Positions 44,719-53,959 are shown, counted from the first letter of the stretch. The stretch is 64,000 bases of DNA from UBA5109 sp965661005 (GCA_965661005.1 CBFICB010000005.1:124001-188000), one strand, 5' to 3'. The notes: generated by a model from the sequence alone, not told the origin. Made by a program: numbers and translations.

Positions 44719-45618
44719 ATGCCATTACCACGTGCTTATTTAATCGACTCCAGTATTTATATTTTTCGTGCCTGGCATGTTTATGACGATTCAATAACAG
44801 ATAGTCAAGGTAAACCAAGTAATGCAATATTCGGTTTTGGCGATTTTTTATTTCAGCTGCTAAAACAAAAACAACCCAAGTATATTGCCTGCGCTTTTGA
44901 TGCTAGCCAGACAGAATCCTACCGTCGCGAACTATACCCGGAATACAAGGCCAATCGCCCGCCAGCTCCAGCAGAACTTAAGTATCAATTTGCTCAGTGT
45001 CGTCAATTTTGCCAGGCTGTTGGCATTCCTGAATTTGACAGTAATCGCTATGAAGCTGATGACATTATTGGTTCTTTAGCCTCTTATTTCAGAGAACAGG
45101 GCTTTGCTATTACCGTCGTTAGCGCGGATAAAGATCTGACCCAGCTTATTGTCGGTGATGAAGATGCCTGGTGGGATTTTGCCCGTGGGACCGTATTAAA
45201 CCGCCGCGGCATAGAAAAACAGTTTGGTGTCGGCCCGGAACAAATACCTGACCTGCTCGCCCTATCGGGCGATAAGGTCGACAATATTCCGGGCATTCCG
45301 GGTGTTGGCTATACCACTGCGTCCAAGATTCTTAAAAAATATCCCACTATCGACAAGATTTTAGAAAATATTGAATCTATTTCCGAAATGAAATTTCGAG
45401 GCGCCTCAAGAATTCAGGCGCTTCTACATGCCCATAAAGCCATGCTGCCCTTAAATAAACTATTAACAACCATAGTATGTGATATGCATTTACAAGATCA
45501 CCTTGAAGCCTTGCTTGAAAATTTAAGCTGGCAGGGTGTGGACCATGATGCTTTTTCAGACTTATCAGACCAGCTCGGTTTAAGCACGGCTCTTTCCCAG
45601 CGTTGGCTAAACCTTTGA
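44719..45618 (+). CDS. Stand-alone 5'-3' exonuclease (PolA N-terminal domain type)
   Basis: 299 residues, about the length of the 5'-nuclease domain of DNA polymerase I. Metal-binding motifs are all visible: LIDSSIYIFRAW, EADDIIGSLA, SADKDLTQLI, and the helix-hairpin-helix GDKVDNIPGIPGVGYTTA. It is a flap endonuclease-like enzyme and is longer and more complete than E. coli Xni. It starts 80 bases from the divergent tlpA-like gene. Confidence 0.93.
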   Translation: MPLPRAYLIDSSIYIFRAWHVYDDSITDSQGKPSNAIFGFGDFLFQLLKQKQPKYIACAFDASQTESYRRELYPEYKANRPPAPAELKYQFAQCRQFCQAVGIPEFDSNRYEADDIIGSLASYFREQGFAITVVSADKDLTQLIVGDEDAWWDFARGTVLNRRGIEKQFGVGPEQIPDLLALSGDKVDNIPGIPGVGYTTASKILKKYPTIDKILENIESISEMKFRGASRIQALLHAHKAMLPLNKLLTTIVCDMHLQDHLEALLENLSWQGVDHDAFSDLSDQLGLSTALSQRWLNL

Positions 45619-45785
45619 GCTAATTGTATCCACCTCATCGGAAGTCTCTTCCTGATAAATATGCATCATTTTTTTATGCAATGACGATATGATCAAGTCT
45701 AAATAAAATTCTGTAATGCGCTTATATCGCCAAGCAAACAGAACAGGAAATGACTTCGGGGAAAAGAAGATAAACGTTTTACCCC

Positions 45786-47408
45786 TTAATGCCCTAGTTT
45801 CCAACCGGAAGTAATTGGATAGCGCCTGTCGCGCCCAAACCCACGCTCACTAATCCTAACTCCAATTGGCGCCTGCCTGCGCTTGTGTTCATTGCGATCG
45901 ACCAGACGAATGACCTTTTCAACCGTATCTTTGGCAAAACCTTCTTTGATAATGGCTTCGGCACTCATGTCGCGTTCGATATAATGCTCAAGAATCTGAT
46001 CGAGTATTTCGTAGGGGGGTAGATTATCTTCATCTACCTGATCCGCTGCCAACTCCGCTGAAGGGGCTCGTTCAATCACCCGCGCAGGAATCACTTCACC
46101 TAAGGTATTGCGATAACGTGCTAGTTCATAGACCAGCATTTTCGGTACATCCTTGATGACATCAAAACCACCTGCCATATCGCCATAAAGAGTGGAATAA
46201 CCCACCGCCAGCTCACTTTTATTGCTCGTGGTTAAGACCAGTAAATTCTTTTTATTGGAGATTGCCATTAACAGCACACCCCGGCTTCTGGCTTGAATAT
46301 TCTGTTCAGTGAGGTCGACAGGCATGCCAGCAAACTCAGTTTCCAGAGTCTGCATAAAACTCTCGTAGATATCGGCAATTGGCAGAATCTGATAATTGAT
46401 GCCTAAAATTCTGGCTTCTTTTTCAGCATCTTCCAAGCTCATTTCTGAGGTATAGGCAAAAGGCATCATCACTGCGTTCACCCTTTCTGCCCCTAAGGCA
46501 TCAACGGCTATTGCCAATGTTAAGGCCGAATCAATTCCTCCGGAAAGGCCCAAGACAATACCTGGAAAGCCGTTTTTATTCACATAATCTTTTAAACCTA
46601 AAACCAGTGCTTGATAGACCGAAGCTCGACTATCCAGAACCGGAGCAATGAAGGTTTTATGTAAAACCAACTTGCCGTCAGCAGCAAGCTCGCAATCGAT
46701 TGGCAACATAGCTTCTTCATATAAAGGCGCCATCGCACATAAATTGCCTGAGCCATCCAGTGCCATAGAGGCTCCATCAAAGACCAGTTCGTCTTGTGCG
46801 CCGACTTGATTAACGTAAATAACAGGCATGGCGGTCTCTGTAATGCGTTGTTTAACGACTTCCTGCCGTGCTCGCACTTTGTTGATGTGAAAAGGTGAGC
46901 CGTTGATGTTTACCATCAGCTTTGCTCCCGCCTCAGCAGCTTGCCGCATCGGGCCTGCTTCCCAGATATCTTCACATATAGTAAAGGTAACTGGAATGCC
47001 ATCTATATCAAGCAGGCATGTTTCATGTCCTGCTTCAAAATAACGCTTCTCATCAAACACCTGATAGTTCGGCAAGCATTGCTTGCGGTAGGTGGTCAGC
47101 ACTGTACCTTCATAAATGACAGCCAGCATATTGTAGAGTTTGCCCTCTACACGACCCGGGTAGCCCACCACCAAGTAAGCAGGAATCATGGCTTCTTGAA
47201 TGGCTTTGAGAGCATTTTCGATACGTTGATCTAGGCTGGGACGCAGCAATAAATCTTCTGGAGGATAAGCCGTCAGCACCAGCTCCGGGAATATAATAAG
47301 CTCTGCTGCGTGCTCTTCAATTCCTTGCTTGGCAGCGGCAATCAAGTTTTCGGTATTAGCAGGAATATCTCCTACCAGCGGGTTCATTTGAACCATTAAA
47401 ATACGCAT
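45786..47408 (-). CDS. nadE: Glutamine-dependent NAD+ synthetase
   Basis: 540 residues with two domains. The N-terminal nitrilase-type glutaminase has its catalytic glutamate in FPELVLTAYPPEDLL, the lysine in YRKQCLPNY and the cysteine in VTFTICEDIWE. The C-terminal synthetase has the P-loop VLGLSGGIDSALT and the LLVLTTSNKSELAVGYSTLYGD signature. It makes NAD+ from deamido-NAD+. A 167-base gap with no recognised feature separates it from the exonuclease gene. Confidence 0.97.
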   Translation of the reverse strand: MRILMVQMNPLVGDIPANTENLIAAAKQGIEEHAAELIIFPELVLTAYPPEDLLLRPSLDQRIENALKAIQEAMIPAYLVVGYPGRVEGKLYNMLAVIYEGTVLTTYRKQCLPNYQVFDEKRYFEAGHETCLLDIDGIPVTFTICEDIWEAGPMRQAAEAGAKLMVNINGSPFHINKVRARQEVVKQRITETAMPVIYVNQVGAQDELVFDGASMALDGSGNLCAMAPLYEEAMLPIDCELAADGKLVLHKTFIAPVLDSRASVYQALVLGLKDYVNKNGFPGIVLGLSGGIDSALTLAIAVDALGAERVNAVMMPFAYTSEMSLEDAEKEARILGINYQILPIADIYESFMQTLETEFAGMPVDLTEQNIQARSRGVLLMAISNKKNLLVLTTSNKSELAVGYSTLYGDMAGGFDVIKDVPKMLVYELARYRNTLGEVIPARVIERAPSAELAADQVDEDNLPPYEILDQILEHYIERDMSAEAIIKEGFAKDTVEKVIRLVDRNEHKRRQAPIGVRISERGFGRDRRYPITSGWKLGH

Positions 47409-47537
47409 TTTCAGTATGTTTCCAGTGAGCTGACGTCTATAGATATTGTTACGCAGGTAGGGTATTGTCTGTTATTCTTGAGCGTTAAGTAAAGCAGCAT
47501 AAAGTGCTGGACAACTAATTTTCGGACCGAGTGGTAT

Positions 47538-47813
47538 ATGGGATTATTCAGACTCCTAACTTTTATTCTTGTTGTTATTGTGGCTTGGCGCATGATAAAA
47601 AATTATCGAGCAGCTGTGGCAAAGAGAGATAGCAATATAGAAAAAGCTAAAATATCTGTCCGCGAAAAAATGGTTAAATGCGAAATGTGTGATATCCATC
47701 TTCCTAAGGAAGACGCTATTGCCGGTGGTAAAAGCGTTAGTGATAATGGTGACCATGAATATTGGTTTTGCTCGCCTGAACATAAAGAAACCTTCAATCG
47801 CCAGGGTTCTTAA
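47538..47813 (+). CDS. PP0621 family protein
   Basis: 91 residues: one N-terminal membrane helix (residues about 3-18), then a small zinc-binding-like part with CEMCDIHLP and YWFCSPEHKETFNRQ. It is the PP0621 family, usually next to nadE or pilS in gammaproteobacteria. The conserved cysteines suggest metal binding; no function is known. The pilS remnant begins 7 bases after its stop, so both were once one operon. Confidence 0.88.
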   Translation: MGLFRLLTFILVVIVAWRMIKNYRAAVAKRDSNIEKAKISVREKMVKCEMCDIHLPKEDAIAGGKSVSDNGDHEYWFCSPEHKETFNRQGS

Positions 47814-47819
47814 ACTCCC

Positions 47820-47978
47820 ATGCTAACGACACGTGCAGTCAGTATTGATGACGACCGCCGTCTACAAAACAACCAGATTTTCAATATCTATGGCCTCTAT
47901 AGGCTCCTGTTATCATTAATTCTACTCATCTCCTATGTGCTATATCCCAGGTTGCCATCTGATTACTGGTACAGGTAG
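47820..47978 (+). pseudogene. pilS: 5' remnant of pilS (type IV pilus sensor kinase)
   Basis: A 52-residue open frame starting with ATG at 47820. Residues NQIFNIYGLYRLLLSLILLI match the start of PilS, where the cytoplasmic arm leads into the first membrane helix (P. aeruginosa: ILRLYHLYRLTIGLVLVLLI). Position after a PP0621 gene is also the PilS position. The similarity stops at about 47936, where the opposite strand begins to read as pilV. The rest of the 500-residue kinase, and pilR, are gone. Confidence 0.8.
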
Positions 47979-48272
47979 CGACTGCACAATCAAAGGCCGG
48001 AGTCGGTGTTACTTCGTGAAGCCAATCGCATATGTATTGTTGCCTCGATTAGCCCGAATTCTTTCCACCATATCGTTGATCAGAAACTGAGCTTGAGAGT
48101 CGGTAAAAGCTGCCTGATTAAACTGCAAGGCTTCGTTTTGCAATGCCGTCATGCCAAGTAAGCCAGCAGCAAGAATACTAAGGGAAATCAGGACTTCGAT
48201 AAGCGAGAAACCCCTGCAAACAGAAGCCCTTTTGCTTGTGTTCTTTATGTCAATTAAGTTGTTAGTATTCAT
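47938..48272 (-). pseudogene. pilV: 5' remnant of pilV (minor pilin), frameshifted
   Basis: The frame starts at 48272 (ATGA overlap with fimT) and has the prepilin cleavage and helix RGFSLIEVLISLSILAAGLL, then MVERIRANRGN typical of PilV. It stops after 87 residues. In the next frame the protein goes on as VTPTPAFDCAVATCTSNQ-MATWDIA, the usual PilV continuation, so one base was lost near 48010. The pilV-like part ends at about 47938, where the pilS remnant begins. Intact PilV is about 150-190 residues. Confidence 0.85.
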
Positions 48273-48889
48273 GAGAAAACCATATTATTCCCGGCCAAAT
48301 CATCATGCACACCATCTCCATCATCAATAGACTGGGAAGCTCTCCCCGTATTGGTAACCCAAATCGCTCTGGTGTTAGCAGCAACATTATCCGGGTCGCA
48401 AAATTTAAAATAAGCACCACCGGTAGAATTATTTAAAAACCCATCATTGTCGAACTGAACAAATTCATTGCTCAAGGTAGCATTAGAACTATTCAATAAT
48501 TCAATAGAAACCATGTCGTTTGCGGGAGGATGTACTTGTAATAGTTCATCCCCATCTGCACTATCAATAACACCATCGCCATCGAAATCTGAGAATACCA
48601 GCCAGCCATCTGTCCAGTCTGACCCTGCAGAATTGGAGCAGGAAGTTTGATTTGAGCTGTGGCAAACAGAAGTAGTCACTGACAAAATCACCGCCTGACT
48701 CCGCGCCAAAGAAAGAGATGTCAAAAGGTCCAATTGAATACTGTCCCTAGCATTTCGGCTGATAGTATCCTGCATGCTTGGTAAGGCGACTGCAAGTAAA
48801 ATGGCAGCAATAGCGACAACCATCAAGATTTCCAGCATCGTATATCCCTGCTGTTCAGCCCATGTTTTTCTATGTATTTTGCCTTTCAT
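48269..48889 (-). CDS. fimT: GspH/FimT family pseudopilin
   Basis: 206 residues. Prepilin peptidase site and N-terminal helix are present: QQGYTMLEILMVVAIAAIL, with glycine, then YTMLE in place of the more common FTLIE. The C-terminal domain is the GspH/FimT type with paired cysteines (VCHSSNQTSC) and a calcium-loop-like DFDGDGVIDSADGDE. It appears intact although the pilus genes that should follow it are lost. It is the first gene of the minor pilin operon. Confidence 0.87.
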   Translation of the reverse strand: MKGKIHRKTWAEQQGYTMLEILMVVAIAAILLAVALPSMQDTISRNARDSIQLDLLTSLSLARSQAVILSVTTSVCHSSNQTSCSNSAGSDWTDGWLVFSDFDGDGVIDSADGDELLQVHPPANDMVSIELLNSSNATLSNEFVQFDNDGFLNNSTGGAYFKFCDPDNVAANTRAIWVTNTGRASQSIDDGDGVHDDLAGNNMVFS

Positions 48890-49162
48890 TCAGCATTTCA
48901 CCTAAGCAACAATTCCGATAGTGATTCTGTTTTTACAGCTAATCCAACTATAACATGACATCCCAATTCGTAGTGTCGCTTAAAAATCAAACTAACACCA
49001 TAAACCCTTATATTTTAAAGAATTCTTTGCCTAGTGGTAGGGTCAGATTAGCCTATATAAGATGAAATACTGTGATTTAAATAGAAAAGTACTAAGAGAC
49101 AGTACTCAGGATAAGCAAAATGCGACCCAGATCACGCTGGATCAGCTGGTTTTTCTGGAATA
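48890..49162. other. Intergenic region upstream of fimT, nothing firm recognised
   Basis: 273 bases between the ispH stop and the fimT start, both minus strand. A plus-strand frame at 49062-49253 overlaps ispH and is not believed. The region should hold the fimT promoter. No terminator hairpin with a T-run is seen. Confidence 0.4.
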
Positions 49163-50137
49163 TCAGGAGATTCGCAGGTCTTTAGGTATTGAAAAGGTGA
49201 TATTTTCCTCAGCCCCAGCCATTTCTGCTAGTTCACCACCACCCAATTCCTGAATTCGTTGAATAACTTCCTGCACCAGTACTTCGGGGGCCGAAGCACC
49301 CGCTGTCACGCCAATTCGGCTCTTGTCCAATAACCAGCGGTCATAAATCTCATCAGCGCTATTAATTAAATAGGCTTCACTGCCCGTTCTCTCAGCCAGC
49401 TCCCTGAGGCGGTTTGAATTAGAGCTATTGGGAGATCCTACAACTAATATCAGGTCGCATTCGAGTGCCAGTTGTTTGACAGCATCCTGCCGATTTTGCG
49501 TGGCATAGCAAATATCTTTTTTTCGAGGGCCGGAAATATTAGGGAAGCGTTTTTGTAAAGCATCAATAATCAGTGAAGTATCATCCATCGACAAGGTGGT
49601 TTGCGTGACATAAGCGAGTTGATCAGGATTATTAACCTCAAGTTTGGCAACATCTTCCTGTGATTCCACCAAGTAAATTTTGCCACCTGCACTTTTGTCA
49701 TATTGGCCCATTGTACCTTCTACCTCAGGGTGGAAAGCATGCCCAATTAAAATACATTCCTGACCATTACGGCTATAGCGCATGACTTCCATATGCACCT
49801 TGGTTACCAATGGACAAGTAGCATCAAATACACGCATACCCAGCTGAGCAGCCTCATTCTTTACAGCTTGTGACACGCCATGGGCAGAAAAGATAACAAT
49901 GGGAGGCTCTTTACCTTCTGAGGCAGGGACATTGGATAATTCATCCACAAATATTGCACCGCGTAATTTGAGCCTTTCAACTACAAACTTGTTATGTACA
50001 ACTTCATGTCTCACATAAATAGGCGCACCGAAAATATCCAAAGCTCGGTTAACAATATCAATGGCACGGTCAACTCCAGCACAAAATCCTCGTGGATTGG
50101 CTAATTTAATTTCCCGTTGTGCGACAGCTAAAGACAT
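49163..50137 (-). CDS. ispH: 4-hydroxy-3-methylbut-2-enyl diphosphate reductase
   Basis: 324-residue Fe-S enzyme, last step of the MEP isoprenoid pathway. The three cluster cysteines are in NPRGFCAGVDRAI, DATCPLVTKVH and DICYATQNRQ. GSPNSSNSNRLRELA binds the diphosphate. It lies 24 bases after fkpB in the ribF-lspA-fkpB-ispH group. The supply of IPP/DMAPP links it to ispB at 57.9 kb. Confidence 0.97.
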   Translation of the reverse strand: MSLAVAQREIKLANPRGFCAGVDRAIDIVNRALDIFGAPIYVRHEVVHNKFVVERLKLRGAIFVDELSNVPASEGKEPPIVIFSAHGVSQAVKNEAAQLGMRVFDATCPLVTKVHMEVMRYSRNGQECILIGHAFHPEVEGTMGQYDKSAGGKIYLVESQEDVAKLEVNNPDQLAYVTQTTLSMDDTSLIIDALQKRFPNISGPRKKDICYATQNRQDAVKQLALECDLILVVGSPNSSNSNRLRELAERTGSEAYLINSADEIYDRWLLDKSRIGVTAGASAPEVLVQEVIQRIQELGGGELAEMAGAEENITFSIPKDLRIS

Positions 50138-50161
50138 AGAAGTATTTTACCTTAAGAATGA

Positions 50162-50761
50162 TTAAATGGGTTCAACAGCCTTGATATTAACAGTAAAAAG
50201 TATATCCAGACCGGCTAGAGGGTGATTAAAATCCACCGTCACTTCATCAGCATTGAACTCTGCAATAACGCCTGCCTGCTCGTTGCCACCGACGTCAGAA
50301 AAGTTAATCATTAAGCCTTTTTCCATGACAAGATCTGCAGGAAACTGGTAACGGGGATATAAATGGATATTATCCTCGTTTCTTAAGCCAAAAGCCTGCT
50401 CAGCTTCCACCATAAATATTTTATGATCTCCAGCTTTAAGACCAAGCATTATGTTTTCAAAACCCGGCAAAAGATTGCCATCTCCAAATGTAAAACTGAC
50501 TGGGTCTTTCTCAAAATTAGAGTCAATTAATGCATCTGGATTTTCTTTAGGCGCCAGTGAAAAATTTAAAGTAATAAGCTTACCCGGACTAATTTCATCC
50601 TCGGGATAATTATGATGCTCTGACTTCAAAGCTTCTGACTCTGGACTGTCATCGAGATTAACGACTCGAAGCAAATCGATATCGGTTTCAGCTTCTAATT
50701 TGCTTTTACCTTTACTCTTATTGGTAGAATCATTAGCAGGTTTATTCATCTGAATCATCAC
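50162..50761 (-). CDS. fkpB: FKBP-type peptidyl-prolyl isomerase FkpB (SlpA) with N-terminal extension
   Basis: 199 residues, about 50 longer than E. coli FkpB (149). The extra part (1-55) is charged and low in hydrophobics. The FKBP/SlyD-like core follows: SFTFGDGNLLPGFENIMLGLKAGD, AFGLRNEDNIHLYPRYQF and VDFNHPLAGLDILFTV (insert-in-flap domain). Ribosome-associated chaperone isomerase. The start overlaps lspA by 20 bases; a second methionine is at 50749. Confidence 0.93.
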   Translation of the reverse strand: MMIQMNKPANDSTNKSKGKSKLEAETDIDLLRVVNLDDSPESEALKSEHHNYPEDEISPGKLITLNFSLAPKENPDALIDSNFEKDPVSFTFGDGNLLPGFENIMLGLKAGDHKIFMVEAEQAFGLRNEDNIHLYPRYQFPADLVMEKGLMINFSDVGGNEQAGVIAEFNADEVTVDFNHPLAGLDILFTVNIKAVEPI

Positions 50762-51320
50762 TTCTTCTATTTATTCTATTGTTAATAGAATCATTGCTAG
50801 TATCGTCGTTAATCCCAGCAGATTCAGACACCGTGGGTTTGTTTTTGAAAATATCCAATATCATCAAACACGCTCCTACAAACACAGAAGAGTCAGCTAT
50901 ATTAAAAGTTGCAAATCGATAGCTCTGATAATATATGCTAATAAAATCAACAACATAGCCGTAAAAAATCCTGTCGTACAAATTCCCCCAGGCCCCGCCC
51001 AAAATAAGACAAAGCGCAAGACCCGCTAGCTTTTCGGTTTTAGGAAGCCGTAATATCCAGAAAATCAACAATAAGCTGATCGCCGAAGAAAATGCTGTTA
51101 AGACCCAGCGTTGCCATCCTCCAGCATCACTCAAAAAACTAAAAGCAGCTCCGGAATTATAGGCCAGCAGCAAATCAAAACCTGGAAAAACCCTAAGCGG
51201 CTGCCCCAGATTAAGATATGTATCACAATAATATTTAGTGACCTGATCGACTATAAAAACTAGAAAAGATATCGAAAATAAAACAGGCGTTCCAAATTGT
51301 GTTTTTTGTTTAGCTGGCAT
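50742..51320 (-). CDS. lspA: Lipoprotein signal peptidase II
   Basis: 192 residues: four membrane helices and the aspartate pair in VDFISIYYQ and FNIADSSVFVG (the FNxADxxI motif). The frame is open to 51389 within ribF, but the methionine at 51320 overlaps the ribF stop by 11 bases and gives a normal N-terminus. A hydrophilic tail of about 30 residues (SNDSINNRINRRSDDSD) follows the last helix and overlaps fkpB. In relatives ileS lies between ribF and lspA, but here nothing does. Confidence 0.93.
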   Translation of the reverse strand: MPAKQKTQFGTPVLFSISFLVFIVDQVTKYYCDTYLNLGQPLRVFPGFDLLLAYNSGAAFSFLSDAGGWQRWVLTAFSSAISLLLIFWILRLPKTEKLAGLALCLILGGAWGNLYDRIFYGYVVDFISIYYQSYRFATFNIADSSVFVGACLMILDIFKNKPTVSESAGINDDTSNDSINNRINRRSDDSDE

Positions 51321-52302
51321 CTGGTGCACCATGTTCTCTATGTTCAAAACCATCTGTTTGCATTGTGGTGTTTGCAGAAAAAAATGCATTAACTTTTAAA
51401 ACATCATTAGCGATATTAGCTTTTAACTCTTCCAGATTTGAAAACTTTTCCTGATCTCTGATTTTTTTATAGAAATACACTGTTAATGTTTGGCCGTAAA
51501 TATCTTCACCAAAATCCATCAAATATATCTCTACCGCTAAATCGTGCTCACCTTCAATTGTTGGTTTATATCCTACACTTGCTACACCCTTGATAAAGCG
51601 TTGGTCAAGCTCGACTGTTACAGCAAAGACTCCGTCTAGAGCTAACTTACTGATACCTGTGTCTAGATTTGCTGTAGGATATCCTAACTCACGCCCCAGC
51701 TGCCTACCTTTCACAACCTCCCCACTTAAATGGTATGGGCGATTTAATAACATGTTGGCGCCTTCACAATCCCCCAGTTCAAGCTTTTGTCTTAACAAGG
51801 TACTACTGACTCTTTGATCATTTAACAAGTATTCTTCAGCTGCCTCCACACTGAAGCCTAAGCGTTCGCCTTCTTTTTGAAGTAAATTAAAATCACCTAA
51901 ACGATCTTTACCAAAATGAAAATCATCTCCGACAATCAAGGCTCTGGCTCCCAGGCCCTGATGCAAAATATCATTGATAAATTTTTCTGCACTTAGCTGG
52001 CTTAATGCTTGATCAAACTTCATTTTATAGACCAAATTTATTCCAATTTCGTCCAGGAAGTTCAACTTGTCCTTAAAAGAAAGCAATCTTGCAGGAGCAT
52101 TTTTTCCGGCAAAATATTCTTCTGGCTGGGGCTCACTAAGAATAACCAGTGATGGTAAATTCAACTCTACGGCGACCGTCTTCAAACGCTGCAATATTTG
52201 TTGATGCCCCAAATGCATACCATCATATTTGCCGATAGTTAATACGCAATGAGGGTAAGCAGACTTTAATGCTTGAAGATTATCAAAAACTTGCATGGGC
52301 AT
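51310..52302 (-). CDS. ribF: Bifunctional riboflavin kinase/FAD synthetase
   Basis: 330 residues. N-terminal FAD synthetase domain with TIGKYDGMHLGHQQIL and VGDDFHFGKDRLG; C-terminal riboflavin kinase domain with GRQLGRELGYPTANL and GVASVGYKPTIEG and the conserved EIYLMDFGEDIYG. It makes FMN and FAD. A non-family tail of about 15 residues (MQTDGFEHREHGAPDAS) precedes the stop, which overlaps lspA. Confidence 0.96.
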   Translation of the reverse strand: MPMQVFDNLQALKSAYPHCVLTIGKYDGMHLGHQQILQRLKTVAVELNLPSLVILSEPQPEEYFAGKNAPARLLSFKDKLNFLDEIGINLVYKMKFDQALSQLSAEKFINDILHQGLGARALIVGDDFHFGKDRLGDFNLLQKEGERLGFSVEAAEEYLLNDQRVSSTLLRQKLELGDCEGANMLLNRPYHLSGEVVKGRQLGRELGYPTANLDTGISKLALDGVFAVTVELDQRFIKGVASVGYKPTIEGEHDLAVEIYLMDFGEDIYGQTLTVYFYKKIRDQEKFSNLEELKANIANDVLKVNAFFSANTTMQTDGFEHREHGAPDAS

Positions 52303-52375
52303 ATATAAAGTTAAGAGGCCTGATTATTATATAAAGAACTGGAGCAACTGTCTTTAAGACTAGTATTTTAAAGAT

Positions 52376-53959
52376 CTAATGACTGAAAAGTTTGGGGCGA
52401 ATCCCGACTATTAAAAGCCCCAAGACATAACAAACTCCACCACCAATACAAAGAAAAGCCAGATTCCCAATTCTCGTCAAATTGCTCCATTCAATCCATT
52501 CATCTGCCCCCGCATTAAATCTTAATAAAAATACCAGCATTAATACGTTAGCGAGAATAATTTTCAATGACATAAAAAAGAAACGCTGATGGAATCTAAA
52601 TAATTTCAATTTCATTAAACCATATAATAAAAGTCCAGCGTTTACCCATGATGAAAAGGCCGTAGCAACTGCTAAACCAATATGCGCCAGGGGTAAAATT
52701 AACAACAGATTCATCACCATATTACTGACCATTGCAATGATTCCATAACGCACTGGCGTCTTTGTATCCTGCCTTGAGAAATAGGCACTGGCTAACACCT
52801 TAATAGCCATAAAGGCTAACAAGCCCAATGCATAAGCCTGAAGTGCTCGAGACGTCGGCAAAACCGAATCTGTACCAAATTCACCACGCTGATAAAGTGT
52901 GATAACCATAGGTTCTGCCAAGGTGATCAGGGCAACACTCGCTGGTAAGCCTATTAATAATATACAACGCAACCCCCAGTCCAGCGTCTCCTTAAACTGA
53001 TCTACAGATTCATCAGAATGCTTACGCGATAAGCTTGGCAAAATTACCGTTGCTATCGCGACAGCAAATACCCCCAAAGGTAGATACATAATGCGATCAG
53101 CATAATAGAGCCAACTGACACTACCATCACCTTCAATGAATGTTGCCAGTACTGTATCTAACAAAAGATTAATCTGCCCTACAGAAACCGAAAACATCAC
53201 GGGAATCATCAGCGTGATCACTTGAGTGACTCCGGCATGCTTGGGCTTTAAGCGTGGTCGAGGAATTAAATGTAAGTGCCCAAGAAATGGCAGCTGAAAC
53301 ATAAGCTGAATAATGCCGGCTATAATAACTCCCCAGGCTATCGCAATAACGGGCTCTGCAAATAATGGGCTAAGCCAAATGGCACAAGAAATAAGAGAGA
53401 TATTAAGAAAAACCGGGGTGACAGCAGGCACGGCAAAACGACCATAACTATTCAGTATGCCGCCAGCAAAGCCCGTCAATGAAATGAGCAGGATGTAAGG
53501 AAAAGTTATTCGCAACATCTCTACTAAAAGGGAGAATTTATCGCCATCATCCAAGTAGCCACTGGCAAACACAGTTGCCAGTATTGGCGCACCAATCACA
53601 CCAATAATGCTGACAATGAACAGTATAAGAGTGAGTCTGCCAGCCACATGGTTAACGAATTCTTTTACCTCGTCAAAAGAGTGCTTTTGTTTATATTCGG
53701 ATAAGACTGGAACAAAGGCTTGGGAAAAAGCACCTTCGGCAAATAGTCGACGTAAAAAATTGGGAATTCGAAAGGCTACAAAAAAGGCATCGGCTTGAGC
53801 GCTATCACCAAAAAAAGCAGCAAAAACAATTTCACGGACCAAACCCAGGATACGAGAAAAAAAAGTAAGCGATGAAACAACCAAGCTCGATCTGGCAAGA
53901 CTATTCTTGCTTTCTTGCTCTTTTGGCTTACCGTTATTTGAAGTGCTATCTTCTTGCAT
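52376..53959 (-). CDS. murJ: Lipid II flippase MurJ
   Basis: 527 residues with 13-14 membrane helices in the MVF superfamily fold. Family blocks: SRILGLVREIVFAAFFGDS near the start, FRIPNFLRRLFAEGAFSQAFVPVLSEY, and PLGVFAVAIATVILPSLSR. It moves lipid II across the inner membrane for peptidoglycan synthesis. It lies upstream of ribF with a 73-base gap. The opposite gene rpsT is divergent. Confidence 0.97.
   Translation of the reverse strand: MQEDSTSNNGKPKEQESKNSLARSSLVVSSLTFFSRILGLVREIVFAAFFGDSAQADAFFVAFRIPNFLRRLFAEGAFSQAFVPVLSEYKQKHSFDEVKEFVNHVAGRLTLILFIVSIIGVIGAPILATVFASGYLDDGDKFSLLVEMLRITFPYILLISLTGFAGGILNSYGRFAVPAVTPVFLNISLISCAIWLSPLFAEPVIAIAWGVIIAGIIQLMFQLPFLGHLHLIPRPRLKPKHAGVTQVITLMIPVMFSVSVGQINLLLDTVLATFIEGDGSVSWLYYADRIMYLPLGVFAVAIATVILPSLSRKHSDESVDQFKETLDWGLRCILLIGLPASVALITLAEPMVITLYQRGEFGTDSVLPTSRALQAYALGLLAFMAIKVLASAYFSRQDTKTPVRYGIIAMVSNMVMNLLLILPLAHIGLAVATAFSSWVNAGLLLYGLMKLKLFRFHQRFFFMSLKIILANVLMLVFLLRFNAGADEWIEWSNLTRIGNLAFLCIGGGVCYVLGLLIVGIRPKLFSH

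Noticed and set aside
45607..45804. Minus-strand 65-codon frame between the exonuclease gene and nadE
   Set aside because: It overlaps the ends of both neighbours, lacks a ribosome binding site and resembles no family.
49062..49253. Plus-strand 63-codon frame upstream of fimT
   Set aside because: Its second half is antisense to ispH and shows no motif.
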